A stretch of 64,000 bases of DNA from Liopterus haemorrhoidalis (GCA_963971575.1 OZ020625.1:19498829-19562828), one strand, 5' to 3'; shown: positions 46,545-58,990, counted from the first letter of the stretch. Notes: generated by a model from the sequence alone, not told the origin. Translations and numbers: made by a program.

Positions 46545-46692
46545 TTCAATCAGATGAAAGCTTGTTCCTGCTTGCGACATCTTACTATAGATCAGGATCG
46601 AGGTATCACGCATATTCTTTACTAAAAAATCACCCAGGTTATTCTCCGCAATGTCGTTATTTATATGCTTGCTGCGCTTTTGAGTTAGACAA
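46545..46692 (+). CDS. Cdc27: CDC27/APC3 next exon (TPR)
   Basis: It follows a 57-bp intron (acceptor TTTTTGTAG), with phase 1 completed as V. It encodes VQSDESLFLLATSYYRSG, AYSLLKNH, PQCRYLYACCAFELD and ends in phase 2 at a GTGAGT donor. It aligns with CDC27 (SEEALFLLATCYYRSG-x-x-x-x-AY-x-LLK-x-H...PQCKYL). The next coding exon is not between here and 47.5 kb. Everything beyond is transposons, so the gene either continues past the window or this is a truncated copy. Confidence 0.85.
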
Positions 46693-47490
46693 GTGAGTAA
46701 AATTATAATCCATAGTTTCCATTTGTAAGACAGAATAATTAGGGTTTCGTAGGTATATCCTATATAGAAAATATTTATACTGTCATTCGCCTGTCTATAC
46801 AGCAGGTCACATAACTGGACGTAGAGAGTAGAAATTTAGCATTAATAAACAAATCTTCAATCACTAAAAATTAAACTTCGGAAAAACATACCGCAGAAAA
46901 ATTAAACAAATTTGTTTGCAAAAAATTATATTTAAATTTTTGAGTGGTATATCAAACAAAAGCTTTATATCTGGATTAGCAAACAAAATTTTATTTTTGG
47001 AAAAATTAATACATGTATGTATTTCTTATAAATTGTAACACATTGAAAAACATAGATAAAAAAACGTTAAATCCTAATGTAGGCGCTAAAATTCTTAGTT
47101 TTAGGTAATAAAATGTAAAAATTAGTTAAAATAGGCAAAAAGGCAAAAATTAATTTGCATATAATGATAAAGGATGGTTTCCAAGTGACGTAGACGTAGA
47201 ACGTATAAATAAAACGTAGAACGTAAATTTTGTTGCTTTGGTTTCCAATAAACTTAGAATAGGAGAGATAAATGAGGTACGGACGGAAGTGTACGTGTTA
47301 AAAATGACTAGTGAATTTCCTAAGGTAAATATAATTATATTCCTTAATTATTTACTATATTTTGTCATAAAACTTACCATTTCATTCCTTAAGTTATATT
47401 AACACTATAACTTCACATTTTCACACATTTACAAATTTTAACCACACATCTGGTTTTGAATGCATGCCTGAACTATTCAAAGAAATCAGT
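46693..47490. other. Unassigned DNA downstream of the Cdc27 exons
   Basis: Probably intronic. It holds a fragment like the 121-bp satellite (GGGTTTCGTAGG, 46741). A possible short coding start lies at 47304 (ATGACTAGTGAATTTCCTAAG followed by GTAAAT), with no partner exon found. Confidence 0.35.
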
Positions 47491-47655
47491 CAGACTAACG
47501 ACATCTTATCACCAGTGGCCTGTGCAAGACCGACCCATCGGTAACGTGCAGGTTACTGCAATATCTGATAGGCAAGCATGATCCAAAGCAAGCACCGCCA
47601 AATATAAATATTATATTTAAAATTACCTTTAGAAATAAAGGTAAGAAAAACTCAA

Positions 47656-47778
47656 TGTGGTGGACCGATATTAATAATGCACAAATACCCAGAATATATA
47701 TTTATTTATTAAACTACTTTTTATTATATTTGACAAGTAACAACACAGTTGTTACTATGACATTTTAAATATATCACA
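47656..47778 (-). repeat. 3' LTR of the Gypsy element
   Basis: 123 bp, same sequence as 51916-52038; adjoins the polypurine tract on the element side. Confidence 0.95.
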
Positions 47779-47789
47779 ATTCCTTTCCC

Positions 47790-50700
47790 CTAAGCTACAA
47801 GTCCTAACCTTTTTGGAGCTTTAATAGTTCTCTTAGGTCGAGGTGTTTTAACTGTAATTATCTTTTTGCTCTGTTTGACATTGATTGGACTTGTAATCTC
47901 TTGGGACAGTACATTTCCTTCAACGCTATCATCTAAAATAACATTATCTACAATTCTTTCCTTACTTGCTATTACATTTGGTGTTGTTAGCGAATGTGAA
48001 TAGTCCTGAACGCTGGATGGCACAATTACCGGAGTGTCTGTATTTATTTCAGCTCCCGAAGTAACATTTCTTTCAAACTCTCCACCTCTTATAATCTGAT
48101 CCAAATGTCTCTTCCAGACGACTTCCTCCTGTATGAGCCTAACCAGGTAAGTCCTATCCCCTAATACTTCTTCAATTACTCCTTCTTTCCATGACTTTTT
48201 ATTAGGAATCCTGTAATCCCTTACATATACTCTCTCCCCTTCCACGAATTTTATATTTCTACCCTTGTTCTCTACCTTTCTATTACCTGCCTTTGTATAT
48301 TCAAATACTACATCTAACCTATTCCTCAAATCACGACCGAACATTCTTTTCGACGGACTGACACCTGTTATTGAATGTGGAGTATTTCTATACGTGAATA
48401 AATATCTATTAATTAGAGTATTAAACGAGTCATTTTTATCATTATCTTTTATTAATTTATAGATTCCATTTTTAAAAGATTTCACTGAATTTTCCGCCGC
48501 GCCATTCGTAGCTGGGTGAAAAGGTGGTGAAGTGGATAATTTTATACCATTTGCAAAACAAAAATTTGCAAACTCCGCTGATGTAAACTGCGGTCCATTA
48601 TCCGTATGAATCCGATAAGGCAATCCAAACCTTGAGAAAACTTCCCTTAATCTTTCAATGGTGGTTTCGGAATCCATCTTTGGAACATGCATCACTTCGA
48701 TCCATTTAGAAAAAGAATCCGTTAAAATTAAAAAATGTTTACCTTTAACTGGACCTAAGAAATCTAAATGCACCCGTTCAAAAACTTTATGAGTTTCAGA
48801 CCACCTTGTAATACTTGCGATAGGCGGCTCTGCCCTTGATTGCGTACATATTTCACAATTTTTTACCTTTTCTTCAATGTCCTGATCTAACTTAGGCCAC
48901 CAAAAACATGAGCGTGCAATTGTTTTCATTTTTGACATACCCACATGACACGTATGTACTAAGCACAAAATTTCCTTTCTGTATTTTAAAGGTACTATTA
49001 CTCTATAACCCCATAGCAAAATTCCATTTTCTATATTTAATTCACTCTTAATGTTATGGTAATTCTTAAATTCATTGTCAACTCTATCTGGCCACCCATG
49101 CTTAACAAAATAAACTACTTTACTTAGTACTTTATCCTTATTGGTTTCTACTCGAAATAACCTCAAGTCCATTGGAACTACGTTTTGCACTAAATTTACA
49201 TACTGTACTTCATCCTCACTACTTTCCTCATTACAAAGTAACGGCAGCCTAGATAAACTATCTGCAACGCAGTTCTTGTCCCCGTTAATATGTTTTAAAA
49301 CGTAATTAAATTCTGAAAGGAAAATAGCCCACCTTTGCAGCCTACTGGCCGTCATTTGAGGTACCCCCTTGTGTTCCCCGAATAACGCCAATAGCGGCTT
49401 GTGGTCGCTTACTAATTCAAACTTGCGTCCTAGCACATATTGACTGAACTTTTTAACGACCCAATATAAGGCTAAAGCTTCCTTGTGAATGATCGCATAC
49501 TTTCTCTCTGCTGCGTTAAGAACTCTGGACACAAAACCAATAGGCTTTTCTGTTCCATCCGGGTAGACGTGACACAACACACCCCCTATTCCTAATTCTG
49601 AGGCATCACAATAAATTCTTACATCCAATTTTGAATTATAGTGCACAAGTACGTTATCAGACACTAAGTCTTGTTTTACCATATTGAAGGCTTCGTCACA
49701 ACGATTTGACCAAATGAACTGACAGTCTTTTCTTAAAAGCGCATACATTGGACTCAACTTAATTGACAAATTTTTTATAAATTTCCCATAATAATTAACC
49801 ATTCCAACCCAGGCTCTGAGCTCTTTTATATTTTTAGGAACCGGTTGTTTAAGTATGGCCTCTACCTTCTTATTGTCTTTTCTAATACCGTTGCTGTCTA
49901 TGACATGGCCCAAATAAGATATTTCCGTTTTAAAGAATTCACATTTTTCAAGATTCAACCTAAACCCAGCTTTATGTAATCTATCTAATACTACTCTTAA
50001 ATTCTTCAAATGATCTTCATGAGAATCCCCGGTTACTACTATGTCGTCCAAAAAGTTAACTACCCCTCTGATACCCTGTAAGGTTTTTTCTACGATTTTC
50101 TGAAAGATTGCGCACGCTGGCTTGGTACCAAAAGGTAAACGATTTACAAGGAATATACCTTGCGGTGTACTCCATGCCAACAATCTTTTTGTGTCTTCGT
50201 CTAATTCTAGTTGGTTATATGCGTTTAGAAAATTTAATTTACTAAATGTAACTCCGCCTTGTAACGCGTGAAACAACTCTTCGACTAACGGAATAGGATG
50301 CTCTACATTCTCTAAATATTTGTTGACTGTGCACTTGTAATCTGCACACACCCTTATCTTGCCGTTCGGTTTTAGCACAGGTACTAATGGTGTACCCCAT
50401 AAGCTAGTGTCTACACGAGTTATCACCCCTTCTTTTTCTAAACGTTCCAACTCTTTCCTTACCCCATCTTTAAATGCAAACGGTATCTTTCTAGGTTTAA
50501 TGAAAATGGGTCTAACCTCACCTTTAACTTCTAACTTTATCTTTTCACCCTTGTAAGTCCCTAACTCTGGTTTAAATAATTCTTTAAATTCATTAATTAA
50601 ATCTTTTGGTTCACCCTGTAAATTACTTTGTAAAGGCGTTACCTTATGCAATGTTGTCAGGTTGTTTAGATTTATTTCGAAATTACTTAACAAATCTCTC

Positions 50701-51869
50701 CCAAAGAGTGGTCGTACTCCGCTTCTTACTATTAGCAATTTGTGTCTTACTCTCTTCGACTTATATTGTATCTCAACTTCACACTCTCCGATAGGTCGGA
50801 TAATTGTGCCATCGTACGTTCTTAACTTCACTTCCGTAACTGAAACATTTAAAACATTTTTAAAGAACTTATTATAAATACTTTCGGGCAAGACGGACCT
50901 ACCAGCACCAGTGTCTATTTCAAATTCTACAGGAATTTCATTTACTAATAATTCAATTAATAACGGCTGACTAACCACATCTAAACTTAATCTAAACATT
51001 TCTACAACAGAACTACTGTCTTGAATTTCTAAATAATTAGCAGTCTCTTTTTTACAAACCACAGCTAAGTGACCCACCTTATTGCACTTTTTGCATCTAA
51101 AGGTTTTATACTTGCACTTTGCGAAAATGTGATTTGGCTTTCCACAACAAAAACATTTACTTGCTTCTTTACCTTGTGAAGACTCCTTCCTTCCGGAACT
51201 CCCTTGCCTCACTGAAACAGTTGAAGTACCTTGCTTCTTCTTTTTGTCTCCTGTTGCTCGTAACCGGTTAACATCCGCCACGGACATACTTTCGGATTGG
51301 GTGATTGTGCATTCCTTTGCCAATGCAATTTCCAACATCTCTTGCAGTGTCTTGGTTGTCGGCTCCTCGCACAGTTTGTCTAGTACTCGACCTCTGCATA
51401 AACCCGTAACGAACTTGTCCTTCAGTACTGCTTCCAACTGGCTTCCCAATTCACATATTGAAGCATTTTTTTAAATCCTGGCGTACCAATTATTTATCGA
51501 TTCCTCTTCCTTTTGCTTCATCGAATAAAATTCTATTCTCTTCCTAAATACTGCTACACGAGGCGAAAATTGTCTTCTTAGCATGTCACACAAGTCGCTG
51601 TACGACTTGGTACTGGGTGTCGCGGGATCGCATAAATCTCTAAGCACTTTATACGCCTGTTCCCCTATTACTGTCAATAGCACTGGAATTTTTCTCTCTT
51701 CAGAAATTCCATTAGCTAGAAAATATTGCTCAAGGCGTTCTTGGTAAATCCTCCAATCATCTGTCACCTTGAACTCGGCAATGCAGCCTATATTGCCAAA
51801 CACCCTTACTTCAGCCATGCTTTCTTCTATTTTTTTTTCCTTTTTCTTTTTTGCTTTTTCTTGAAGCAT
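47790..51869 (-). pseudogene. Gypsy gag-pol polyprotein with one stop and an altered RT residue
   Basis: One frame of about 1359 codons interrupted by a single TAA at 51473-51471 in gag. Gag start MLQEKAKKKK; two zinc knuckles (CFCCGKPNHIFAKCK, CKKCNKVGHLAVVCKK); protease DTGAGRS; RT with LPFGTKPA and NFLDDIVV; RNase H (YCDASELGIGG, LVSDHKPLL); integrase HHCC (HTCHVG...CEIC) and D-D-E (LDFLGP, HTDNGPQF, AAENSVKSF); a GPY/F-like tail. In RT motif A the usual catalytic Asp reads Asn (FSKLNFLNAYNQ, codon AAT). These two lesions make the copy inactive despite identical LTRs. No env gene. Confidence 0.93.
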
Positions 51870-51915
51870 CTGACACTTTTCCTCTTATTTCCTTATTAAT
51901 CAACTCGTCGCCAAT

Positions 51916-52038
51916 TGTGGTGGACCGATATTAATAATGCACAAATACCCAGAATATATATTTATTTATTAAACTACTTTTTATTATATTTGACAAGTAA
52001 CAACACAGTTGTTACTATGACATTTTAAATATATCACA
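51916..52038 (-). repeat. 5' LTR of the Gypsy element
   Basis: 123 bp. Presumed promoter for gag-pol. Its outer edge is only six bases from the start codon of the LINE ORF1 (one base beyond the CTCAA duplication). Confidence 0.95.
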
Positions 52039-52044
52039 CTCAAA

Positions 52045-53445
52045 ATGAACACAAATAACAGAAGTTACTCAACCGTTACAAAAAATAACAACACATTATT
52101 TCCTAATAAAAACTTGGCTGTATATTTAAACCATCTAGAAAATACACAAATTGAAGATTACATCTACGCTCTTGGAGACATAGTAGGGCCAGAAAATATT
52201 TCACATTATTCAAAAATTTCTTTCAACCGTATTTGCATATTCCTCACGAAAAAAGAATTAGTCGATGATTTAATTGAAAATCACCAAACCATAAACATAC
52301 ATGGACAAACAACTGAAATTAGACGGTATCAATCTACAGCGAAACGTCTGGTAATATCTAACGTGTGCCCCAGTGTGCCAAATTCGATATTAGAAGGTGC
52401 ACTTAATTCTTTAAATGTCAAAATGGTATCACCGATAACATTCTTAAAAGCTGGACTTAAAAATTCAGCGTATAAACACGTACTAAGTTTTCGCCGACAA
52501 GTATACATGAAAGAAAATACAGAAACCGAAATTCCAGGAAGCATAATGATCACACACGAAGAAACCAACTACCGTATATATTTTTCTACGGATATTACAT
52601 GTTTCTCATGTAAGAAAGTAGGACACGCAGCCAACGAATGCCCCGAACAAAATCAAGCTAAAGTCGATTTAACAAGAAACACACAAATTAATACTAACGC
52701 ACCAATACAGCAAAATAACAAAGACACACAAAGACCAAATAATGAGCAAGCAGAAGAAGTAGATAAAGAAAAAATGAATACAGAAAAAACCAACTGTTAC
52801 ACAGAACAACCATTAAAATCGTCTACGCAAGAAGAAATGCTCGTTCTCAATACTCCAATAACTGAAAACTTACATGTATCTCCATCCATGGACAAAACAA
52901 AAAGAATAGAACCAAACCAAAGTGAAAACCAACAAAACAAAACATCAAAAAGACAAATCGCCTCCGAAAGCAGCGTAGAGGACTTAACCGATCTAATAAA
53001 CAACTCTCAAGTTAATCCGCTATCCCAAACAAACTCTAAAACAACTCCTAAAAGCCAAGATAAATCCAAACAGAAAAATAAAAAATCAAAACCAGAAAAC
53101 CTAGAAAATATCGAGTCAAAATCAAAAACTCCAATCAAAGACCTTACAAGCTCTTTAAAACAAGTAATGAATAACAAACCCGAAAAATATATAATAAACT
53201 ACGAACAATTAATTGACCTATTAGAAAATATACAAGGAGCAACGGACCCAATCTCTATAGCTAGGGACTATACTTCTGACATAAACGGACTACTGCTAAC
53301 ACTAAAAGATTTGTACCCACACCTAAACAAACAGAACATCAAACATCGATTCACTAGAGTAATAAATAAAATTAAAGAACAACTAAGTAAAGAACTCGAC
53401 GCTTTAACAATTACGGACACCGACGAAAACTCACAAAATCAATAG
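52045..53445 (+). CDS. LINE ORF1: nucleic-acid-binding protein, intact
   Basis: 466 codons without lesions. Residues about 100-190 resemble the RNA-binding fold of LINE gag-like proteins (RRYQSTAKRLVISNVCPSVP, then a CCHC zinc knuckle CFSCKKVGHAANEC). The second half is polar, K/N/Q-rich and probably disordered. It would bind the element RNA for target-primed reverse transcription. The start at 52045 is six bases after the Gypsy LTR, so the original promoter has been displaced by 4.4 kb. Confidence 0.85.
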   Translation: MNTNNRSYSTVTKNNNTLFPNKNLAVYLNHLENTQIEDYIYALGDIVGPENISHYSKISFNRICIFLTKKELVDDLIENHQTINIHGQTTEIRRYQSTAKRLVISNVCPSVPNSILEGALNSLNVKMVSPITFLKAGLKNSAYKHVLSFRRQVYMKENTETEIPGSIMITHEETNYRIYFSTDITCFSCKKVGHAANECPEQNQAKVDLTRNTQINTNAPIQQNNKDTQRPNNEQAEEVDKEKMNTEKTNCYTEQPLKSSTQEEMLVLNTPITENLHVSPSMDKTKRIEPNQSENQQNKTSKRQIASESSVEDLTDLINNSQVNPLSQTNSKTTPKSQDKSKQKNKKSKPENLENIESKSKTPIKDLTSSLKQVMNNKPEKYIINYEQLIDLLENIQGATDPISIARDYTSDINGLLLTLKDLYPHLNKQNIKHRFTRVINKIKEQLSKELDALTITDTDENSQNQ

Positions 53446-53447
53446 AA

Positions 53448-56400
53448 ATGGCAATACTACAATGGAACTGTAATGGGTTTTACACCCACCTACCAGAAAT
53501 CCAAATTCTAATAAACCAAATACAACCCAAATTTATGTGTATCCAAGAAACAAGGCTACATGAAAAACAAAAAGTGAATCTAAGAAATTACGTATGTTTC
53601 AGAAAAGACAGATTAAATCTAAACATAGCCTGTGGAGGTGTCGCAATCTTTGTCTCGCAAGAATATGTAGCCAACGAAGTGCCCCTTGATACAGAACTAG
53701 AAGCAGTAGCCATAAGCTCATATATTCCAAATCTGGGTAAAATAACTATCTGTTCATTATACTTACCACCAAATAAAAATATAACACAGATTGAACTAGA
53801 AGATTTAATGCAGCAACTACCACGTCCAAGCCTACTTGTCGGTGACTTCAACGCCCACAACATCCTCTGGGGCAGCGAAAACACTGACCGAAGAGGAAAA
53901 ATTATAGAGAACATCATTGACGACAATAAAGTCCTTTTAAACGATGGATCCCATACATACCTATGTATGCGAACCGGAACATTTAGCTGTATCGATATAT
54001 CAATATGTGACGCGAACATCGCAGCCAACCTGACATGGACACCTCTTGTACATACACAAGGTGGCGGACACTTCCCAATCAACATTACATTACCCGAAGA
54101 ACCGAATACAACGTCATACAGACCAGTAAAATGGAGAATGAAAGAAGCTGACTGGGAAAAATTCGCAAGTCTAGCTTCAATAAATAAAACAGAAATTGAT
54201 AATGACGACATAACAAAAGTTGTACAAGAATTCACCGAACACATCATTAACGCAGCAGACCAAGCAGTAGGCACGAAGAACCACGCTAACAGAAAAAGAA
54301 CTAATCCGTGGTGGAACCAGGAATGTAAAAATGCTTGCCGAGCGCAAAAACGTGCACTGACCACTTATAAAAAAGAAAGAACTATAGAAAACTTTATACA
54401 TCTAAAAAAGACAAGAGCAGAAACAAGACGCATTATAGTTAAAAGCAAACAAGAATCATGGCAAAAATTTGTTTCCTCTATTAATTCTAGTACTCCTCCA
54501 CAAGAGCTATGGACGAATATAAGAAAGATAAACGGAAAAGGAACCAACCATCAAACATCTGTCCTAATTCAAGACACAACAATAATACAATCACCACAAG
54601 CAATCACTGACACGTTAGCAAAACATTTTGAACACAATTCCAGTGACGAAAATTACAGTGAAACATTTAGAAGATATAAAGAAAATAAAGAGAAAGAAAA
54701 AATAGACATAGAAGAAAATAGAGACGAGATAAGTATGCCCATCACACTTACTGAATTATTGATAGCTATCAAAGAAATGCAAGATTCAAAAGCTGCAGGT
54801 CCCGACGGAATACCAAATGAATTTATAAAACATTTACCCATAGAAACAACCAAATATCTTCTTCTTATATACAACAAAATCTGGGAATCGCACGTATATC
54901 CTGACCAATGGAAAACAGTAACCACTGTCCCAATACTAAAGCCCGGTAAAAATAAAACCCAGCCAACAAATTATCGACCTATATCCATCTCAAACAGTTT
55001 GAGTAAAACTCTTCAAAAAATCATAAATAAGAGATTAATGTGGTATTTAGAAAATAAGAACCTACTGTGTAGCATCCAGCACGGCTCTCGAAGCAAACAC
55101 TCCACCATGGACAATATACTTACATTGCAACATGACATCTTACAGGCCTTTAAAAATAAACAACATCTAATAGCAGTATTCTTCGACCTGCAGAAAGCCT
55201 ACGACATGGTATGGAAACATAATATCATCAGAACTCTAAAGGCACTTCAGCTTGATGGCAACATCTTACACTACGTAAAAAACTTTCTCACAAACCGCCG
55301 ATTCCAACTTAGATGCAACGACCACATATCAAAACAACATCCACAAGTTAACGGACTACCTCAGGGAGAAATACTTAGTGTTACTTTATTCTTAATAGCT
55401 ATCAATAATGTATACAAATCAGTAAAACTACCCGTGAAAGCATGCCTGTTCGCAGATGATCTCGTCATCTATTGTAAAGGTACAAACCCAATAAATATTA
55501 AAAACAACCTTCAAGAAGTCATCTCTGAATTAACTAACTGGAGCAACACCACAGGTTTTCAGTTCTCACCCTCTAAAACTAAAGCCGTCCATTTCAGTAA
55601 AAGACAATATAATAATTATAACCCAACTTTAAAAATAAATAGGTAACAGTCACATTGAATACGTTGATGAAATAAAGTTTCTAGGAATCACCCTCGATAA
55701 AAAGCTAACTTGGAGATCACACACTAAGAACCTGAAAAAAGAATGCATGCAAAGAATATCATTACTGAAGACTCTAGCACACCAAAAATGGGGATCCGAT
55801 AGAGATAGCTTGTTACGAATATATCAAGCACTAATAAGAAGCAAACTCGACTATGGATGTATATCATACGGAACAGCTAAAGAAACTGTACTCAAAACAT
55901 TAGAATCGATCCAAAACACAGCCATAAGGATATCAACAGGCGCATTCGGAACCAGCCCTACAAATAGCCTTCTTTGTGAATCCAGTCAAATACCCTTGAA
56001 ATACCGTAGACTACAGTTAACTCTATCCTATTTCGTAAACATAGCATCTAACCAAAACACGCCAACCCACAACCTTTTTTTCCGTCAACTCAACAATCAA
56101 CTAGCCATGCACACTTCTCTACCTCTGCTACAAAATATAGAAAACCATCTAAATAAGTATAGTATCACATTAAGTGACGTGGAAAAGCACCAATAAATTT
56201 CCACCATGGAGTCTAAATCGAGCGCAGTTCCACACAACACTAGCCAAATATCCGAAACAAGAAACGGACCTAAAAGTCTATCGGGAAAGATTCAAAGAAA
56301 TCATGACCAACTACAACAACCATGTACACATCTATACAGACGGCTCAAGAATAGGACATAATACCGGCGCAGCAATCATCATAGATAAACAGGAGTACAA

Positions 56401-57124
56401 GATCCATTTACCTTCTGTAAGCAGTGTGTACACAGCAGAAGTGTACAGCATCCTCGAAGCGACCAGACTAATCAATAAAGATCGTAGAAATAAATTCATA
56501 ATAATAACAGATTCTCTAAGTTCTGTCCAAAGTATCCAAGAAACTTACTCGAAACATCCTATGATACAAGAAACTCTAGACAATATACACAACGCATTAG
56601 CCCAAGACAAAGAAATAACCATCTTATGGATCCCATCCCATGTAGATATAGAAGGCAACAATATAGCAGACGATGCCGCAAAAAAGGCAACAACAGCAGC
56701 CACAACAGAAATACCGATGCCAATCTATGATTTCAAGAACCGGATTAAACACAAAATTAAAGAAGACTGGGACCTAGAATGGTGACTGACGAACAACAAC
56801 AAATTACGACACATAAAACAGGACACAAAGAAATGGACCCTAACCGGAAACCGACGAGACCAAATTATATTGACGAGACTACGAATTGGACATACGGCGA
56901 TTACACACCAATACGTATTCCACAGACTACAACCACCCATGTGCGAAGAATGTGCCACAGAACTGACAGTAGAACATATCCTGATGACCTGCCAGAAATA
57001 TAATAACGAAAGGAAAATACATAAAATTCCCCCCACATTACAACAAACCCTGGCTAACGACAACAAAACAATAGACACTCTTCTAAAATTCCTAGAAGAA
57101 ATATCATTAAAAAACAAATTATAA
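53448..57124 (+). pseudogene. LINE ORF2: endonuclease, reverse transcriptase, RNase H (broken)
   Basis: The ATG is two bases after the ORF1 stop. APE-type endonuclease: LQWNCNGF, QETRL, VGDFNAHN. RT: NYRPISISNSLSK, FFDLQKAYDMVW, GLPQGEILS, LFADDLVIY. RNase H: IYTDGSRIGHNTG, ITDSLSS, WIPSHVDIEGN, then a C-terminal cysteine/histidine region (CEECATELTVEH). Lesions: frameshift near 55645, frameshift near 56190, in-frame TGA at 56783-56785. The endonuclease SDH motif reads GGH (GGGHFPIN), losing the catalytic Asp. Inactive. Confidence 0.9.
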
Positions 57125-57284
57125 CTACCCTGAAAACCGAAGCGAACAATAATTTAAACCCAATATATATATTTTCCCAAATGTACTACTAATAATGTTA
57201 AACACAATGTAAAATTATAGAAATGTATTCTAATACTAATGGCCTTAGTTGCCGATGTATTTTTTGCTAAATAAAAAAAAAAAG

Positions 57285-58990
57285 CATAATTAGTCCTCTT
57301 CAATGGTAAACAAAAAATAGATCATTACTTCTGGTCGGCTCAGGGCAATCAATTTTATTATTAATAATTTTATAAAGAAAAGTCATGTCAAGTAAAGTAC
57401 GTCTGTTCTCTAGAGATAGTAACGAATGGTTATTGTAATTTGGAAATTTAAAATCGCAATATTTTAGGAATTTAGTTTGAATTTTTTCAATACGATTTAT
57501 ATATGTGAAATATTGAGGACACCAGCACATTGAGGCAAATTCTAAGCGAGTACGTACTAAAGTGAAGTAAAGAGAGAATACCGTAGAACTATTTTTGAAG
57601 GGTTCGCTCATTCTCCTTATAAATCCCAACATCTGATATGCCTTCTTTACAATATTGTTAATATGTACATTGAATATTAATTTAGAATCCAATCTAACAC
57701 CTAGATCCCTAATTTCGTTAACATTTGAGATAGGAGTATCATGAATCTTATAATTACTAGCAGACCCATTGCCAACAACGTTGGCAAACTGGTAACGAAT
57801 AAAAATCAATATAAACAGGAATCAATTATTAAAATTTGCATGATTCTGCGTATATTAACAAAACAAAAACGTTTCTTGATTATACCTAGGAAATCCTAAA
57901 AAGTTGCTTAATACGTGTCATTTCAAAATTAGTAACGCGCCGGATACGGCCCGCGGGCCATATGCTGGACATCAATAGTATAGCTGTTTCTGATTATACC
58001 TAGGTAATCCTAAAAAGCCGCTTAATGCGTGTCCTTTAAAAATTAGTATCGAACCGGTCAGTCCGCGGGCATAACATCAATTAAAACATCCTTTCGTCAG
58101 GTAACCGAACGTACTGATTTGAGAGTTCTGGTAAGTCAGCTTGTTTGTCGAGGTACGTCGTTTCCCCACTCAATTCGTGGCCGCCCGCTTGGCGCAAGAC
58201 CCGCTAGCACCCAGGAACTTAGCGTTACGATGACACACAAAAATTAGGGCTTTAATATATATAATAATTTATTACATTTCTGTTCCTGGTAAATGAAATT
58301 TTGAAACATTTAGACAAATTTAATTTTAACTTATTTTTTAAACAATATTCCTGTAATTTGTCAACATCACGTTGCATACTGATACAATCATTTGTGGTTT
58401 TAACTTCAAATCCTCAGAAAACAATTTAGAATTTGAAAAACACTCAGAAATATCATTTATAAAAATTATAAAAAGAGGTCCTAAATGAGAGCCCTGTGGA
58501 ACTCCAGAACTAATCTTTTCAAATCTTGAAGTGAATCCTTTGGTTACGACACACTGTTCACGACCACTCAAGTAAGACTTGAACCATTGAAAAAGGCGAC
58601 CATTTATGCCAGTGACAGCAAGTTTAGATAGTAAAATATTGTGATCTATTGTATCAAATGCTTTACTGAAATCTGTATAAATGGCATCGAATTGCACTCC
58701 ATCATCCATCGACTTGAGAATGAAGTCAATATAAATTGCCAGGTTTTTATCAACAGATCTGCGCGGGAAAAAGCCATGTTGGTTAATGTTAATCATTTTC
58801 CTTACAAAATTTAATAATACATCATAAACTATACGTTCAAAAAAAATTCAAATATGCATAACTTTGAAATTGGCTTGTAGTTATTAACCAAATTTCGATC
58901 ACCGCTTTTAAAAATTGGAACAACAATTGCCTTCTTCCAATACAATGGGAAGCAACCTTCACTTAAAGATTTATTAAAAATTTAAAAAAC
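57285..58990 (-). pseudogene. Jockey-like LINE RT fragment, split by a Helitron
   Basis: Minus-strand frames carry SEGCFPLYWKKAIVVPIFKS, NQHGFFPRRSVDKN, YTDFSKAFDTIDHNILLSKL, GVPQGSHLGPLF and, beyond the Helitron, NEIRDLGVRLDSKLIFNVHI. The active-site box reads FSEDL instead of (Y/F)ADD, with a frameshift just after it. Its 3' part is cut off by the I-type LINE at 57284 and its 5' part by the element starting near 58990. Confidence 0.85.
57757..58267 (-). mobile_element. Non-autonomous Helitron inserted in the LINE
   Basis: On the minus strand it ends TTGCCAAC-GTT-GTTGGCAA, TGGGTCTG, CTAG followed by T, matching 11811-11951. The 5' side begins near TTATTATATATATTAAAG. Removing it restores the reading of the surrounding LINE, which fixes the borders. 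No coding sequence. Confidence 0.85.

Larger units (their letters stand above)
47656..52038 (-). mobile_element. Gypsy-type LTR retrotransposon with 123-bp LTRs
   Basis: LTRs at 47656-47778 and 51916-52038 appear identical base for base, TG...CA, flanked by the 5-bp duplication CTCAA (47651-47655, 52039-52043). A TAGGGGAAAGGAAT polypurine tract precedes the 3' LTR, and TTGGCGACGAG just inside the 5' LTR is the likely primer site. Identical LTRs imply a recent insertion. LTRs of this length are unusually short for the superfamily. Confidence 0.95.
47491..57284 (+). mobile_element. I-type LINE (with RNase H), interrupted by a Gypsy element
   Basis: The LINE body is 52039-57284; its 5' untranslated part lies left of the Gypsy insert (about 47491-47655, exact start uncertain). 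Order: ORF1 with a zinc knuckle, then ORF2 with endonuclease, RT, RNase H and a C-terminal CCHC-like region, 3' UTR and a terminal A-run (GCTAAATAAAAAAAAAAA). This order with RNase H places it with the I group of LINEs. Target duplication not identified. Confidence 0.85.

Noticed and set aside
47304..47324. ATGACTAGTGAATTTCCTAAG followed by GTAAAT as a first exon
   Set aside because: Seven codons only, no partner exon and no recognised protein start.
53588..54364. 258-codon minus-strand ORF inside LINE ORF2
   Set aside because: Shadow of the endonuclease region; no family signature.
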